NCBI GenBank assembly: GCA_964617875.1
Contig: CAZUAI010000009.1
Location: forward strand, 1 to 64,000
Reading direction: 5' to 3'
Origin: CAZMVY01 sp964617875
GTDB taxonomy: Bacteria > Planctomycetota > Phycisphaerae > UBA1845 > PWPN01
DNA: 64,000 bases
Below are positions 8,183-16,717 of this stretch, one piece after another. Below the pieces are notes generated by a model, which was given only the letters and a program-made list of their open reading frames with translations, searched no databases and had not been told where the DNA came from. The position numbers were made by a program, and so were the translations under genes. Within the stretch, counting starts at the first letter, position 1; each line of letters starts with the position of its first letter.

Positions 8183-10564
8183 TTACCCGCACGCCGGAGG
8201 CATGTTCGGACCGTTGTAGCAGTTCTGGAGCGTGCCGAAGTCGGCGAGATCGACGTCGGTGTCGTGATCGAGGTCGGCCGAGGTGCAGTCCGGGGCCGCC
8301 GGGGCGGCGTTCGGTCCGTTGAAACACGCCTGGAACCTAACGAAATCGTTCAGGTCCACGTCGCCGTCGCCGTCGAAATCGCTACGGACGCCGTTCGACA
8401 GCGGGCAGATCTGCTCGATCTGATCCACGTAAAGGACAAATGGGCCTGGGCTGCCGGTGCTTGAAAACGCGAGGTGTTCGATCGTGCCCTTGTTCGTCGG
8501 CGAGGTGAGAACACCGTCGCCCGTGTGGGCGAGGATCGGGTCGGCCTTCGGATCAAACACGATCGTCTGCCACGCGCCCGGTGCGGCCGGCAGCCACTTG
8601 CCCTGCGGGGCACTGTCATTGTAGCGGCCCGTCGGACCGACCCACTCGATCGTGCCGCTGGTCCCGCCGTTCGCGCCGACCGCCGCCGTCGTGCCCGTTT
8701 CACGCAGGCCGAGGCTGACGCGGAGGGCCGCGCCCGCCGGCGACTCGAACCGGATTCGCACACGGATCGGCTTGTCGAACTCGACCGTGGGGTTCGGCAC
8801 GTTCGCCGCGTTGCTCGTCGTCGCCCGCAGCCATCGGTCGAGCGTCGCGTCCACGAACTTCCAGCTCAGCCGGCCGGACTTCGTCCCGCTGTAAGCGGTC
8901 ACCGCGTCCGACACGTCGGCGATGTTGGGCGTTGTCGCCAGGTGCGCACTCGTCGAGCCGGAGTACCGCGGCGGGCGGAAGAACACTTCGGTGCCGTTTG
9001 CGTAGCCCTCGAAGCCGGTGATCCACTGCGAGACGCACGGCGGCGGGGCGCCGAGAACCGCATCGCTGCGTCGCAGATCGCCCGGCATGACGACCACGGG
9101 GCTGGTCACGGCGGAATACCCGCTCTTCGCAGCGGTGACGTTGTACGCGGTCCCGCCGGCCGCCGCCGGGACCAGCGTGACGACGTAGTACCCGTTGCCG
9201 TCGGTGTTCACGACCGGCAGGCTGCCGACCTGGACGGTCGCATCATCGATGGGGCCGCCCGTCGCGTAGTCGGTCACGCGGCCCCAAAGCGTGCCCTCGG
9301 TCGCGGTGGCGGGGTTGCGCCAGGGCATCGTCGGCGTGGCGACGGGGGACGTGAAGAGGCCCGTGACGTGGCTGGACACGTAGGGATACCAGGTGAAATC
9401 GGCCTCTGCAGCGCCGTCGTCATTCTCATCCGCCGTGGAGTAGTAGGAGTAGTTGCACGAGCCGTCGGCGCCCGCGGCGTACACGTACTGCAGTTGGACG
9501 ACGCTGTTGGCCTTGCTGTTCATGTAGTTGCCCTGGCCGCAGTACATGTGGCGGGCGTAGCGCCAGCCGATGGCCGCGTTGATCCAGTTGCGATACCACT
9601 GCGCGTGCGTCGGGTTGCGCTCGTCCTTGTAGTTCATCGGCATGCCGGCGTCGAGCCATGCTCGTTCCATCCACAGCCGCCAGTCCTGGTAGAGCGAGTA
9701 CGCGCCGCTGTTCCGGAAGTCGCCGGGGGCGTCGCCGCTGCAGATCAGGTCGGCCGTGTGCCGCAACGGCTGGCGCGGGTTGGTCGTGATCGAGGCGATC
9801 TCGGCCCGGCTGCGGCGAACGAGTTCGCTGACCTCGCGACGGCGAAAGTCGCTCCACGCCGAATCCGTGCCCGGCGGTATGCCGGCGTAGCCGGTGATCC
9901 GCTGAAAGCGGGCCAGGCCGGAGTTCGTGTACGTCAGATCGGCGGGGTAACCGGCGTCGGTCTGCGTGTAGCGGATGTAATCCCAGTTGATGCCGTCGAT
10001 CGGGTAGCCCTGCACCAGTTCGCGGACGATGCTGATGAGGTACTCCTGCACATCGGACGAGCCGGGGTCGAGGAAGTACTTGCCGCCGTCCATCGACTGC
10101 GGCCCCATGCCGGCGTTTGCATACGGCACCATGAACCATTCCGGGTGAGACGCCAGCGTCGTGTTGCTCGGCGGCGGCCACGCGGTGCTGACCCGATAGG
10201 TGACGAGCCACGCATGTACCTCGATCCCCTCGGCGTGGGCCTTCGTGCAGAGGTATGCGAGGGGATCGATCCCGCCGCTGATGTCCGTCGCCTTCGGGAG
10301 GATCGACGAGTTCCAGTATGCGCCGTGTCCGCCGGAGCCGCTGTCCTTGTAGGCCAGTACCTCGGCGACGATGGCGTTGTAGTTGCCTTGCTTCGCGCGG
10401 GCGACCATCGTGTCGATCTCGGCCGTGCTCTTGAATCCCGGGTGGAACGCATCGGCCCAGAACGCTCGAAACGCCGGCTGGGCGTGAGCCGTCAGGCTCC
10501 TGTTGCACACAAGGGCCGCCACGGCCAACAAGACGCAGCCGAACCGCCGTCCGATCATCGCCAT
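8183..10564 (-). CDS. secreted GH10-like (DUF187/COG1649) hydrolase with dockerin-like tail
   Basis: Predicted exported protein, 793 aa, acting on an unknown glycan. A signal peptide (MAMIGRRFGCVLLAVAALVC, cleavage after AHA) is followed by a TIM-barrel region resembling the glycosyl hydrolase-like 10 family (FRAFWADAFHPGF; GIEVHAWLVTYR; YPIDGINWDYIRYT) to about residue 420. Next comes a carboxypeptidase-regulatory-like beta domain (GTLWGRVTDYATGGPIDDAT), then a jelly-roll-like region. The last 66 residues form two dockerin/EF-hand-like repeats (DFDGDGDVDLNDF...CFNGPN and DLDHDTDVDLADF...CYNGPN). AAGGA lies 9 nt before the ATG at 10564, which also begins the signal peptide. The tail is the same variant as in the PstS-like protein at 27024. 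Confidence 0.7.
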   Translation of the reverse strand: MAMIGRRFGCVLLAVAALVCNRSLTAHAQPAFRAFWADAFHPGFKSTAEIDTMVARAKQGNYNAIVAEVLAYKDSGSGGHGAYWNSSILPKATDISGGIDPLAYLCTKAHAEGIEVHAWLVTYRVSTAWPPPSNTTLASHPEWFMVPYANAGMGPQSMDGGKYFLDPGSSDVQEYLISIVRELVQGYPIDGINWDYIRYTQTDAGYPADLTYTNSGLARFQRITGYAGIPPGTDSAWSDFRRREVSELVRRSRAEIASITTNPRQPLRHTADLICSGDAPGDFRNSGAYSLYQDWRLWMERAWLDAGMPMNYKDERNPTHAQWYRNWINAAIGWRYARHMYCGQGNYMNSKANSVVQLQYVYAAGADGSCNYSYYSTADENDDGAAEADFTWYPYVSSHVTGLFTSPVATPTMPWRNPATATEGTLWGRVTDYATGGPIDDATVQVGSLPVVNTDGNGYYVVTLVPAAAGGTAYNVTAAKSGYSAVTSPVVVMPGDLRRSDAVLGAPPPCVSQWITGFEGYANGTEVFFRPPRYSGSTSAHLATTPNIADVSDAVTAYSGTKSGRLSWKFVDATLDRWLRATTSNAANVPNPTVEFDKPIRVRIRFESPAGAALRVSLGLRETGTTAAVGANGGTSGTIEWVGPTGRYNDSAPQGKWLPAAPGAWQTIVFDPKADPILAHTGDGVLTSPTNKGTIEHLAFSSTGSPGPFVLYVDQIEQICPLSNGVRSDFDGDGDVDLNDFVRFQACFNGPNAAPAAPDCTSADLDHDTDVDLADFGTLQNCYNGPNMPPACG

Positions 10565-10992
10565 CGTCGCACGTCCTTCCCGTACTCCCTCGTGCGCAAC
10601 GCAGAGATACCGCGACCTTCCACAGTCAATCATACCCGCCAGCCACGAAAGGCAAAGTGACCGCACTTCCGTGCAGTAGCCCGCCAGTGTGAAACAAGCC
10701 TCGAAATAGAGCCGATGGAGGAGCAAAATGCGATCTGCGAACTCGCAGTTTAACGGCACAGCGCAACGGCACGGCGTAAGAGACTCCGAGATCGCGCGGG
10801 TTCGGGGCATCTGTCTACATATACGACATGCGAACGCGGTTATTTTTGTGTCGTCCCAGGGGTTGCAAACAAAACCTGAATCGATTAAGATAACGGGGGG
10901 GCTGGATTGGGCGCGAGGTGACGTCCAGCGGTAACGGTTGTGTGCGGCCTTTCGGCGGTACTGCGAGTGAAATGCACGCGCGGAGGTGTCCT
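10565..10992. other. 428-nt divergent intergenic region
   Basis: It separates the minus-strand hydrolase from the plus-strand pseudopilin. The pseudopilin promoter at 10863-10891 lies in a locally AT-rich patch. No gene or further repeat was found. Confidence 0.55.
10863..10891 (+). promoter_or_regulatory. candidate promoter of the first pseudopilin gene
   Basis: TTGCAA (10863-10868), 17 nt, TAAGAT (10886-10891). Initiation near 10898 would give a leader of about 95 nt before the GTG at 10993. Confidence 0.45.
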
Positions 10993-11919
10993 GTGTCGGG
11001 TTGGACTTCGATGCCGCGGCGGAGTTCTTTGCGTCAGCCACGGGTGTCCGATGGATTCACGCTGATCGAGTTGCTCGTGGTGGTGGCGATCATTGCGCTT
11101 CTCGTCGCCGTTCTCCTGCCCAGTCTGGCCCGGGCGAGGGAACAGACGCGGCGTGTCTATTGCGCGAACAACCAGCACCAGGTGATCCTTGCGCTGCTCC
11201 AGTACGCAGAGGACAGCCGATCGCAGACATTGCCTCCTCGGCGGACGTATCTGAAGGATCCGGACGCCAACATGCTGACCAAGCCGTATTACAGTCGCGA
11301 CCTCTATTTCGAGGATGCTCCCCCGCCCGGCCAGCAGATCGGCCCCAGGACGCCGCACGCACCGTTGCCCTGGGCGTTCAACAACTGCGGGGTGCTGTAT
11401 CCGCGAAAGCTCGTGAAAGACGTTCTGGTCTTCTACTGCCCGAGCCAGAAGAGTTCCGAGATGACGACCGCTCGCGGCGACCTGTTCAAGATGATCGTCA
11501 CCGAAGCGGACGGGGACAACCGGATCAAGAGCGCCTACAACTACAACCCGCACGTCCTGGTCAGCGGGCGCGATCCGCGAATCAAGAACGCAGCCGCGAG
11601 CGCCATCGCGGCCCGGCTGTACACGACCGTCGGCACGATGCCGACGGGCCGAACCGTGCTCATCGACAACGTCGCGCGCGAGTCGAGCAACATCCTCAAG
11701 GACGGGTTCTACGCGCATCGCATGAACAAGGTCGGCGGCTTCAACCTGGCCACAATCAACGGCAGCGTGCACTTTCGCCGGTCGCAGTTGGCGATCGACC
11801 TCGGCCTGAGCAACGATGCCATGTTCACGGATCACTCCGCCATCACCAGAGTCCTGGAGGAAATGGAGCGGGGTCTCGGTTCCCTGGGCATCGCGTTCGG
11901 CACGGGCGGGCGGCGATGA
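10993..11919 (+). CDS. type II pseudopilin-like protein, planctomycete family
   Basis: Predicted envelope protein with a type IV prepilin-like leader: GFTLIELLVVVAIIALLVAVLLPSL holds the prepilin peptidase site (G^F) and hydrophobic helix at about residues 21-46. The remaining 260 residues are the globular part, with two paired Cys regions (VYCANNQ, VFYCPSQK) and a late segment (RMNKVGGFNLATINGSVHF) equivalent to the H-x9-DG motif common in planctomycete pseudopilins, here with NG for DG. GGAGG (10982-10986) six nt before the GTG decides the start; an ATG at 11011 is the alternative. It is divergent from the dockerin-tailed hydrolase. These proteins are extremely numerous in planctomycetes and their individual roles are largely unknown. 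Confidence 0.75.
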   Translation: MSGWTSMPRRSSLRQPRVSDGFTLIELLVVVAIIALLVAVLLPSLARAREQTRRVYCANNQHQVILALLQYAEDSRSQTLPPRRTYLKDPDANMLTKPYYSRDLYFEDAPPPGQQIGPRTPHAPLPWAFNNCGVLYPRKLVKDVLVFYCPSQKSSEMTTARGDLFKMIVTEADGDNRIKSAYNYNPHVLVSGRDPRIKNAAASAIAARLYTTVGTMPTGRTVLIDNVARESSNILKDGFYAHRMNKVGGFNLATINGSVHFRRSQLAIDLGLSNDAMFTDHSAITRVLEEMERGLGSLGIAFGTGGRR

Positions 11920-11929
11920 ACCCCGGCCC

Positions 11930-11970
11930 GCCGGGCGGATGGCCTGCCGCCCGGCCTGTGCCTTCTTTCG
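11930..11970 (+). terminator. hairpin terminator after the pseudopilin gene
   Basis: GCCGGGCGG (11930-11938) pairs with CCGCCCGGC (11947-11955) across an 8-nt loop, followed by the pyrimidine-rich CCTTCTTT. It starts 11 nt after the stop codon. Confidence 0.5.
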
Positions 11971-12119
11971 AGGGGTCGCATCCGCCGGCGATGCCGGATT
12001 GCGCATTCACCGGAGACAGGCCGTCGGACGGCCGAAAGGGGCGCCGTTGACGTGACACCTCCGGCAGGCACAATCGAGCGGCGGTGATTCTCTCCGCCGT
12101 TGTGCTGCGCGAGGTGCTC

Positions 12120-14858
12120 ATGAGCGGAATCCGTATCCCACGGTGGTCGTTCGTCATCGTCGTTCTTGCATCTGTCTCCGGCGCGTGCGGCCAGCGCGTG
12201 GCGATCCTCACCCAGAACCACGATCCGTTCGGCTTTCCACGCCCCGGTGCCGGGCACACCGATGTGCCGCTGCGCACGAGCCTCTTTCTTGAGCTTGGGA
12301 TCGAGAAGCCCGAGCCGGCCGACGCGGTCCTGCCGGAATCCGTGTCGATCACGCTTCAGCCGGACGGCGAGGAGCCCGCCGACGTGCTGACGGCCGGCCC
12401 GCGATTCGCCCCCGGCTGGTCGGGCAGGTTGTTCCCGACCGCGCGAGGGCCCGAGCGGCAGCCCGCGCTCGCCGTCTACGCCACGCCGTATGTGCCGCTG
12501 AAGCCCGGCACGAACTACACGATCCGCGTAATCGCCAGGAGCAGGCACGGCGCGGAATTGCCGGCCAGGGACGGTGCGTGGAGTTTCACCACCGAGCCTG
12601 CGCCACAGCGGCACGAGGTCGCGCTGGGGCTGAACTTCGGCGCGGCCGCGGTCCGCTGGCACGGGGGATTCTTCACGGGATTCTGCAAGCCCAGCTTCTG
12701 CACGAGCGATCCGGCGTTGATCGGCACATACGAACTCATGGCCGAGGCGCGGAAGCGGTCGCCGAAGGCGTGGGGCCTCCAGCGGGATTTCTGGATGACC
12801 GGCCTGGAGGTGCGGCCCGAATTCCTGTCGCCCGTGCTGCCGAACGTCGTGCGAGAGCGCGAGACACGGCGGATCGCCGCCATCGAGCCGCACGCCGACG
12901 GGACGCTGCTGCGCGTCGAGGACTTCTTCGGTCACGAGCAGTACGGCATCGGCGCCGGCCGGCCCGTCGGCGATGATTATCACCCGGGCGACGAGGTGCT
13001 CATCGCCGACGGCGTCCACGACGTCCGCGCGAAGGTGCTTTCGGCCGACGACCGGGCCGGCACGGTCCTGGTCAGCCGGTTCGACGCCCCCGCGGGCGGC
13101 TGGCAACTGAAGTACTCGGCTCCGCTGCCGACGAAGGAAGACCCGAACGCCCCCGGCCTGTTCGCGTCGGGCGGGTGCTACCTGATCCGGTTCCGTCCGC
13201 ACGGCACGCCCTGCTACTACTGGGGGCGGCTGGACAAGGAGTTCGATATCGCTCACCGCCGTTTCGGCCGGCGGCTCAGCCCGAACTTCGCCGACGCCCC
13301 GGTTGATCTTGCGGTGGACGGCCGCAACTGGACGACGGCCAAGGACTATGCCGAACTGCACGAGGTGGTCCGCACAATGACCGGCCACCTGATCGACCGC
13401 TACGGCGACGCCTGCCTCGATTTCGTCTGGAGCGTGTTCAACGAACCCGACCTCGGCGCGCTGTTCTGGCGGACGGACTGGGACGAACTCCAGCGGTTCT
13501 ACGACTACACGACCGACGCGATCCTGCGGGCGTTCGAGGATCGCGGGCACGACTCGTCGCGGGTGTTCATCGGCGGGCTGGAACTCGGCGGCGTCTCCGG
13601 CACGAACCTGAGGCTGCGGGAGTTTCTCGCCCACTGCTCGCCGCGGGCGACCGAGAAGGGCGCCTTGCCGCGTAACGCGGCCTTCGCCGACGCACGGCTT
13701 GACGGCCGGCGCTCGCGACGCGTCGAAGCCCTCTGCCGTGCCCATGCAGGCAGGGGCGCCCCCTGCGACTTTGTTTCCGTCCACGCCTACAACCGCGCGG
13801 AGATGATGGCCGCCAAGCTCATCCGCGCGAAGGAGATCGCGCTCGAGATCGACGCCGGGTACTACGCGGAGCTGTGGGTGAACTCGCACGAGTCCTGCCC
13901 GGACTGGAACCCTCCGCCGGACCCGGGCGCCGCAGACAGCTACCTCGGCAACGGCTACTACCCGACGTGGTGCGCCGACGTCGCACGACGGCAACTCGCC
14001 CGGGCGGCCGAGGATCCGCGATTCGCGTACGGCGAGACGATCCTGACGTTCTGGCCGTGGCCGAACGACAACTTCACGGGCAATACGGCATGCACGCGGA
14101 AGATCAGCGTGGACGACGACGGCGACGGCGAGGCGGACCGGACCGTCCTCGTGCCGATGCCGATCTTCCACTTCCTGACGCTGCTGGCCGGCATGAACAT
14201 CGACGGGGGCTGCCGGGTGCTGCCGGAAAAGAGGATCGCCGGCAACGTGATCAGCGGTTTCGCGACACGCGGCGAGCACGACATCCGAATCCTGCTGTAC
14301 GCACACAACGCCCTTGATACGCAGTCGCGATCCGAGCGGGCGTTTCGTATCGCACTTGATCTCGAAGGGATCCCGTGGCCGCGCGTGCGTGTGACCGAGT
14401 ACCGCTTCGACCGCGAGCACAACACGTATTTCCGGCTCGCAAAGGAGCTGCGCGACCGCCCGACGACGCGACCGGGTGCGACGGAGAAGGCGTCCGCCGC
14501 CCTGCGAGCGATCGAAGACGGCGAGCGGGAGGCGAAGCTCGCAGCCTTGAAAAGGCTCGCGGACATCGGTCCCGCGGGCGAGGAGGCTGTCCGGATCGTG
14601 TTGAAGGTCCTCGCCGAGTCCAAGGACGAGGCCATCCGCTTCGCCGCCTTCGCGGCGCTGCAACGGATCGGCCCCTCGGCTCCGTGCTACAGCCCGGACG
14701 ACGTGGGCCGGATCCAGGCGCAATCAGCACTGCACGAGACCGGATCCGGCGCGCAAACCACCGACCCCACGGGGCACCTCAAGCTGACTGCCGACCTCAT
14801 CGCCAACGGCGCGATCTTCGTCATCCTCGAGCCCGATGGCTCGGCCAGGCCGAGGTGA
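12120..14858 (+). CDS. secreted clan GH-A (GH39-like) glycosidase with Ig-like and HEAT-like regions
   Basis: Predicted exported glycoside hydrolase, 912 aa; the substrate cannot be told. A signal peptide (SFVIVVLASVSGACG) precedes an Ig-like domain ending near SFTTEP (about residue 158). The TIM-barrel part carries WSVFNEPDL at 437-445, whose NEP Glu442 is the expected acid/base of clan A. Three stretches recall GH39-type enzymes: FVSVHAYNRAEMM, a Trp-rich strand (ILTFWPWPNDNF) and HDIRILLYAHN. The nucleophile Glu was not assigned. The C-terminus carries a pair of helical repeats (AALKRLADIGPAGEEAVRIV and following) like HEAT/PBS repeats. GAGG five nt before the ATG at 12120 favours this over an ATG at 12084. 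Confidence 0.6.
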   Translation: MSGIRIPRWSFVIVVLASVSGACGQRVAILTQNHDPFGFPRPGAGHTDVPLRTSLFLELGIEKPEPADAVLPESVSITLQPDGEEPADVLTAGPRFAPGWSGRLFPTARGPERQPALAVYATPYVPLKPGTNYTIRVIARSRHGAELPARDGAWSFTTEPAPQRHEVALGLNFGAAAVRWHGGFFTGFCKPSFCTSDPALIGTYELMAEARKRSPKAWGLQRDFWMTGLEVRPEFLSPVLPNVVRERETRRIAAIEPHADGTLLRVEDFFGHEQYGIGAGRPVGDDYHPGDEVLIADGVHDVRAKVLSADDRAGTVLVSRFDAPAGGWQLKYSAPLPTKEDPNAPGLFASGGCYLIRFRPHGTPCYYWGRLDKEFDIAHRRFGRRLSPNFADAPVDLAVDGRNWTTAKDYAELHEVVRTMTGHLIDRYGDACLDFVWSVFNEPDLGALFWRTDWDELQRFYDYTTDAILRAFEDRGHDSSRVFIGGLELGGVSGTNLRLREFLAHCSPRATEKGALPRNAAFADARLDGRRSRRVEALCRAHAGRGAPCDFVSVHAYNRAEMMAAKLIRAKEIALEIDAGYYAELWVNSHESCPDWNPPPDPGAADSYLGNGYYPTWCADVARRQLARAAEDPRFAYGETILTFWPWPNDNFTGNTACTRKISVDDDGDGEADRTVLVPMPIFHFLTLLAGMNIDGGCRVLPEKRIAGNVISGFATRGEHDIRILLYAHNALDTQSRSERAFRIALDLEGIPWPRVRVTEYRFDREHNTYFRLAKELRDRPTTRPGATEKASAALRAIEDGEREAKLAALKRLADIGPAGEEAVRIVLKVLAESKDEAIRFAAFAALQRIGPSAPCYSPDDVGRIQAQSALHETGSGAQTTDPTGHLKLTADLIANGAIFVILEPDGSARPR

Positions 14859-14979
14859 AGCGGGGTGCGTCTCCTCCAGAGGCTGCACTCCAGAATTGCG
14901 GGGACGCGGCCACTGGAAGGACCGCACTCCCAACCGCGGAAAACCGCCCGCCCGGCAATCGATCACGCCCCGAGGTCGC

Positions 14980-15195
14980 CTACGGCGCCGCCACGTCGAA
15001 CTCGATCTGCACCGGCTCGCTGACGGAGTCCGCGTACGTGACCACGTTGCCGTTGAGCGGCACGCTCAGGTCCACGTCCGAACGCAGGACCACGACCGAC
15101 TCCAGCGGCACGAGATTCAGCACGTAGCGGCCCGGCGCCAGGCCCGTCGTGTCGATGATGCCGGCGGTCAGGTCGTAATCGCCGTCCGGCAGCAC
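14980..15195 (-). CDS. small unknown beta-rich protein or gene remnant behind phoU
   Basis: From GTG 15195 the frame gives 71 aa with good protein character (DGDYDLTAGIIDTTGLAPGR, then PLNGNVVTYADSVSEP). The same frame stays open upstream to the phoU stop at 15264-15266, and that upstream part also looks coding (PCTGPCGRWYDKDRPCRLV), but it has no ATG, GTG or TTG start. It may therefore be the 3' remnant of a longer gene, a gene with a CTG start at the phoU end, or the short GTG-started protein. No family is recognised. It is transcribed in line with the pst cassette. Confidence 0.4.
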   Translation of the reverse strand: MLPDGDYDLTAGIIDTTGLAPGRYVLNLVPLESVVVLRSDVDLSVPLNGNVVTYADSVSEPVQIEFDVAAP

Positions 15196-15263
15196 GAGGC
15201 GACACGGGCGGTCCTTGTCATACCACCGACCGCACGGACCCGTGCACGGCGGTTCGACAGGGT

Positions 15264-15935
15264 TCAGCGACCCTCATCCGCAGTCTTGCTGTGGCGGACG
15301 ATTTCGCCGGTTACGAGGTAGACGACGTCCTCGGCGATGTTCGTCGCGTGGTCGGCGATTCGTTCGAGGTTCTTCGCGACGGAAAGGATATCCAGGTGCG
15401 CCGCCATGCGGTCGGGCGACCGGGCCGCCTCGACAACGAGGCGCTGGATGAACTGCATGTAGAAGGCGTCCACGGCGTCGTCTTCACCGAGGATCCGTTT
15501 GGCCGAATCGGCGTCGCCCGTGGCGTAAGCCTGGACCGTGTTCCGCAGCAGGCGGCGGACGATGGGGAAGATCCGCTTGAGGTCCTCGTGCGGGCCGGCG
15601 CCGGGGCCCCACTCCAGATGGCGGGCCCGCTCGGCGATGTTGACCGCGCAGTCCGCGATGCGCTCGAAATCGCTGTTCGTCTTGAGAATCGTGCAGAGCA
15701 GGCGCATGTCGGAGGCCATCGGCTGGAAGAGCGTCATGAGGTGGATGACCTCCACCTCGACGGCGACCTCCTCCGCGTCGATGTCCCCGTCCCGCGCGAT
15801 GACCCGCTGGGCCAGCGCGTGGTCCGCCTGCAGAAAAGCGTCGCACGCCTCCTCGAGCATGTCCTCGACGGCGCTGGCCATCCGCAGCGACCGCCGCCGC
15901 AGCTGGTCCAGCATGTTGACGAAATGCGCACTCAT
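15264..15935 (-). CDS. phoU: phosphate signalling protein PhoU, cassette 1
   Basis: Cytoplasmic helical-bundle protein of 223 aa that links the Pst transporter to the PhoR kinase and restrains both when phosphate is plentiful (family knowledge). It shows the duplicated PhoU signature: DFERIADCAVNIAERA in the first half and NLERIADHATNIAEDVVYL in the second, each with the acidic metal-binding E/DxxxD pattern. It starts 18 nt after the upstream pstB stop, as the last clear gene of cassette 1. It is very similar by eye to the second phoU at 20397 (SAHFVNMLDQL against TAHFVNLLDDV). Confidence 0.93.
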   Translation of the reverse strand: MSAHFVNMLDQLRRRSLRMASAVEDMLEEACDAFLQADHALAQRVIARDGDIDAEEVAVEVEVIHLMTLFQPMASDMRLLCTILKTNSDFERIADCAVNIAERARHLEWGPGAGPHEDLKRIFPIVRRLLRNTVQAYATGDADSAKRILGEDDAVDAFYMQFIQRLVVEAARSPDRMAAHLDILSVAKNLERIADHATNIAEDVVYLVTGEIVRHSKTADEGR

Positions 15936-15953
15936 GATCGCACCTTTGCCCTG

Positions 15954-16712
15954 TCAGCCGTAACGGCCGGAAACGTACTCCTCGGTCCGCCGGTCCCTCG
16001 GGTTCTCGAACACCTGCGTCGTCGCGCCGAACTCGACCAGTTCGCCCAGCAGCATGAAGGCCGCCTCGCTCGAGATCCGCGCGGCCTGCTGCATGTTGTG
16101 CGTGACGACGACGATCGTGTACTTCGCCGCCAGGTCGCGCATCAGGTCCTCGACGTGGGCCGTCGCGATCGGGTCGAGCGCCGAGCAGGGCTCATCCATC
16201 AGGATCACTTCCGGCTCGACGGCGACAAGCCGCGAGATGCAGAGCCGCTGCTGCTGCTCCGGCGAGAGCCCCAGCGCCGGGGCGTGCAGCCGGTCCTTCA
16301 CCTCGTCCCACAGCCGCGTGGCCCGGAGGCTGCTCTCCACGATGCCGTTCAGCCGGGCCCGGTCGCTCGTCCCGTGGACCCGCGGCCCGTAGGCCACGTT
16401 GTCGAAGATCGACAGCGGGAACGGGTTCGGCCTCTGAAAGACCAGCCCCACGCGACGGCGAAGCCGCGTCAGGTCCATCGCCGGGTCGTAGATGTCGGCG
16501 CCGTCCAGGAGCAGCCGGCCCGTCACGCGAACGCCCTTGATCAGTTCGTTCATCCGGTTGAAGCAGCGAAGGAGCGTGGACTTGCCGCAACCCGAAGGGC
16601 CGATGATCGCGGTGATCGCCCGCGGCCGGATCCGCACGTGTACGTCCTTCAGCGCGTGAAAGCTGCCGTAGTGAAGGTTCAGGCCGACGGCTTGGAGCTT
16701 GCAGTCCATCAT
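15954..16712 (-). CDS. pstB: phosphate transporter ATPase PstB with altered signature motif
   Basis: ATPase of the Pst phosphate importer, 252 aa, close to the family length. Walker A GPSGCGKST (38-46), Q-loop VFQRPNPFP with Gln93, Walker B VILMDEP (169-175), D-loop SALD and switch VTHNM with His205 are all intact. The ABC signature reads LSPEQQQR (149-156) instead of LSGGQQQR; the codons are CTC TCG CCG GAG, so two Gly are replaced by Pro-Glu. It lies 5 nt downstream of a second pstB with the opposite defects, suggesting that the pair forms one heterodimer. An intact signature supplied by the neighbour would complete this protein's own ATP site. Confidence 0.9.
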   Translation of the reverse strand: MMDCKLQAVGLNLHYGSFHALKDVHVRIRPRAITAIIGPSGCGKSTLLRCFNRMNELIKGVRVTGRLLLDGADIYDPAMDLTRLRRRVGLVFQRPNPFPLSIFDNVAYGPRVHGTSDRARLNGIVESSLRATRLWDEVKDRLHAPALGLSPEQQQRLCISRLVAVEPEVILMDEPCSALDPIATAHVEDLMRDLAAKYTIVVVTHNMQQAARISSEAAFMLLGELVEFGATTQVFENPRDRRTEEYVSGRYG

Positions 16713-16717
16713 CCCGC

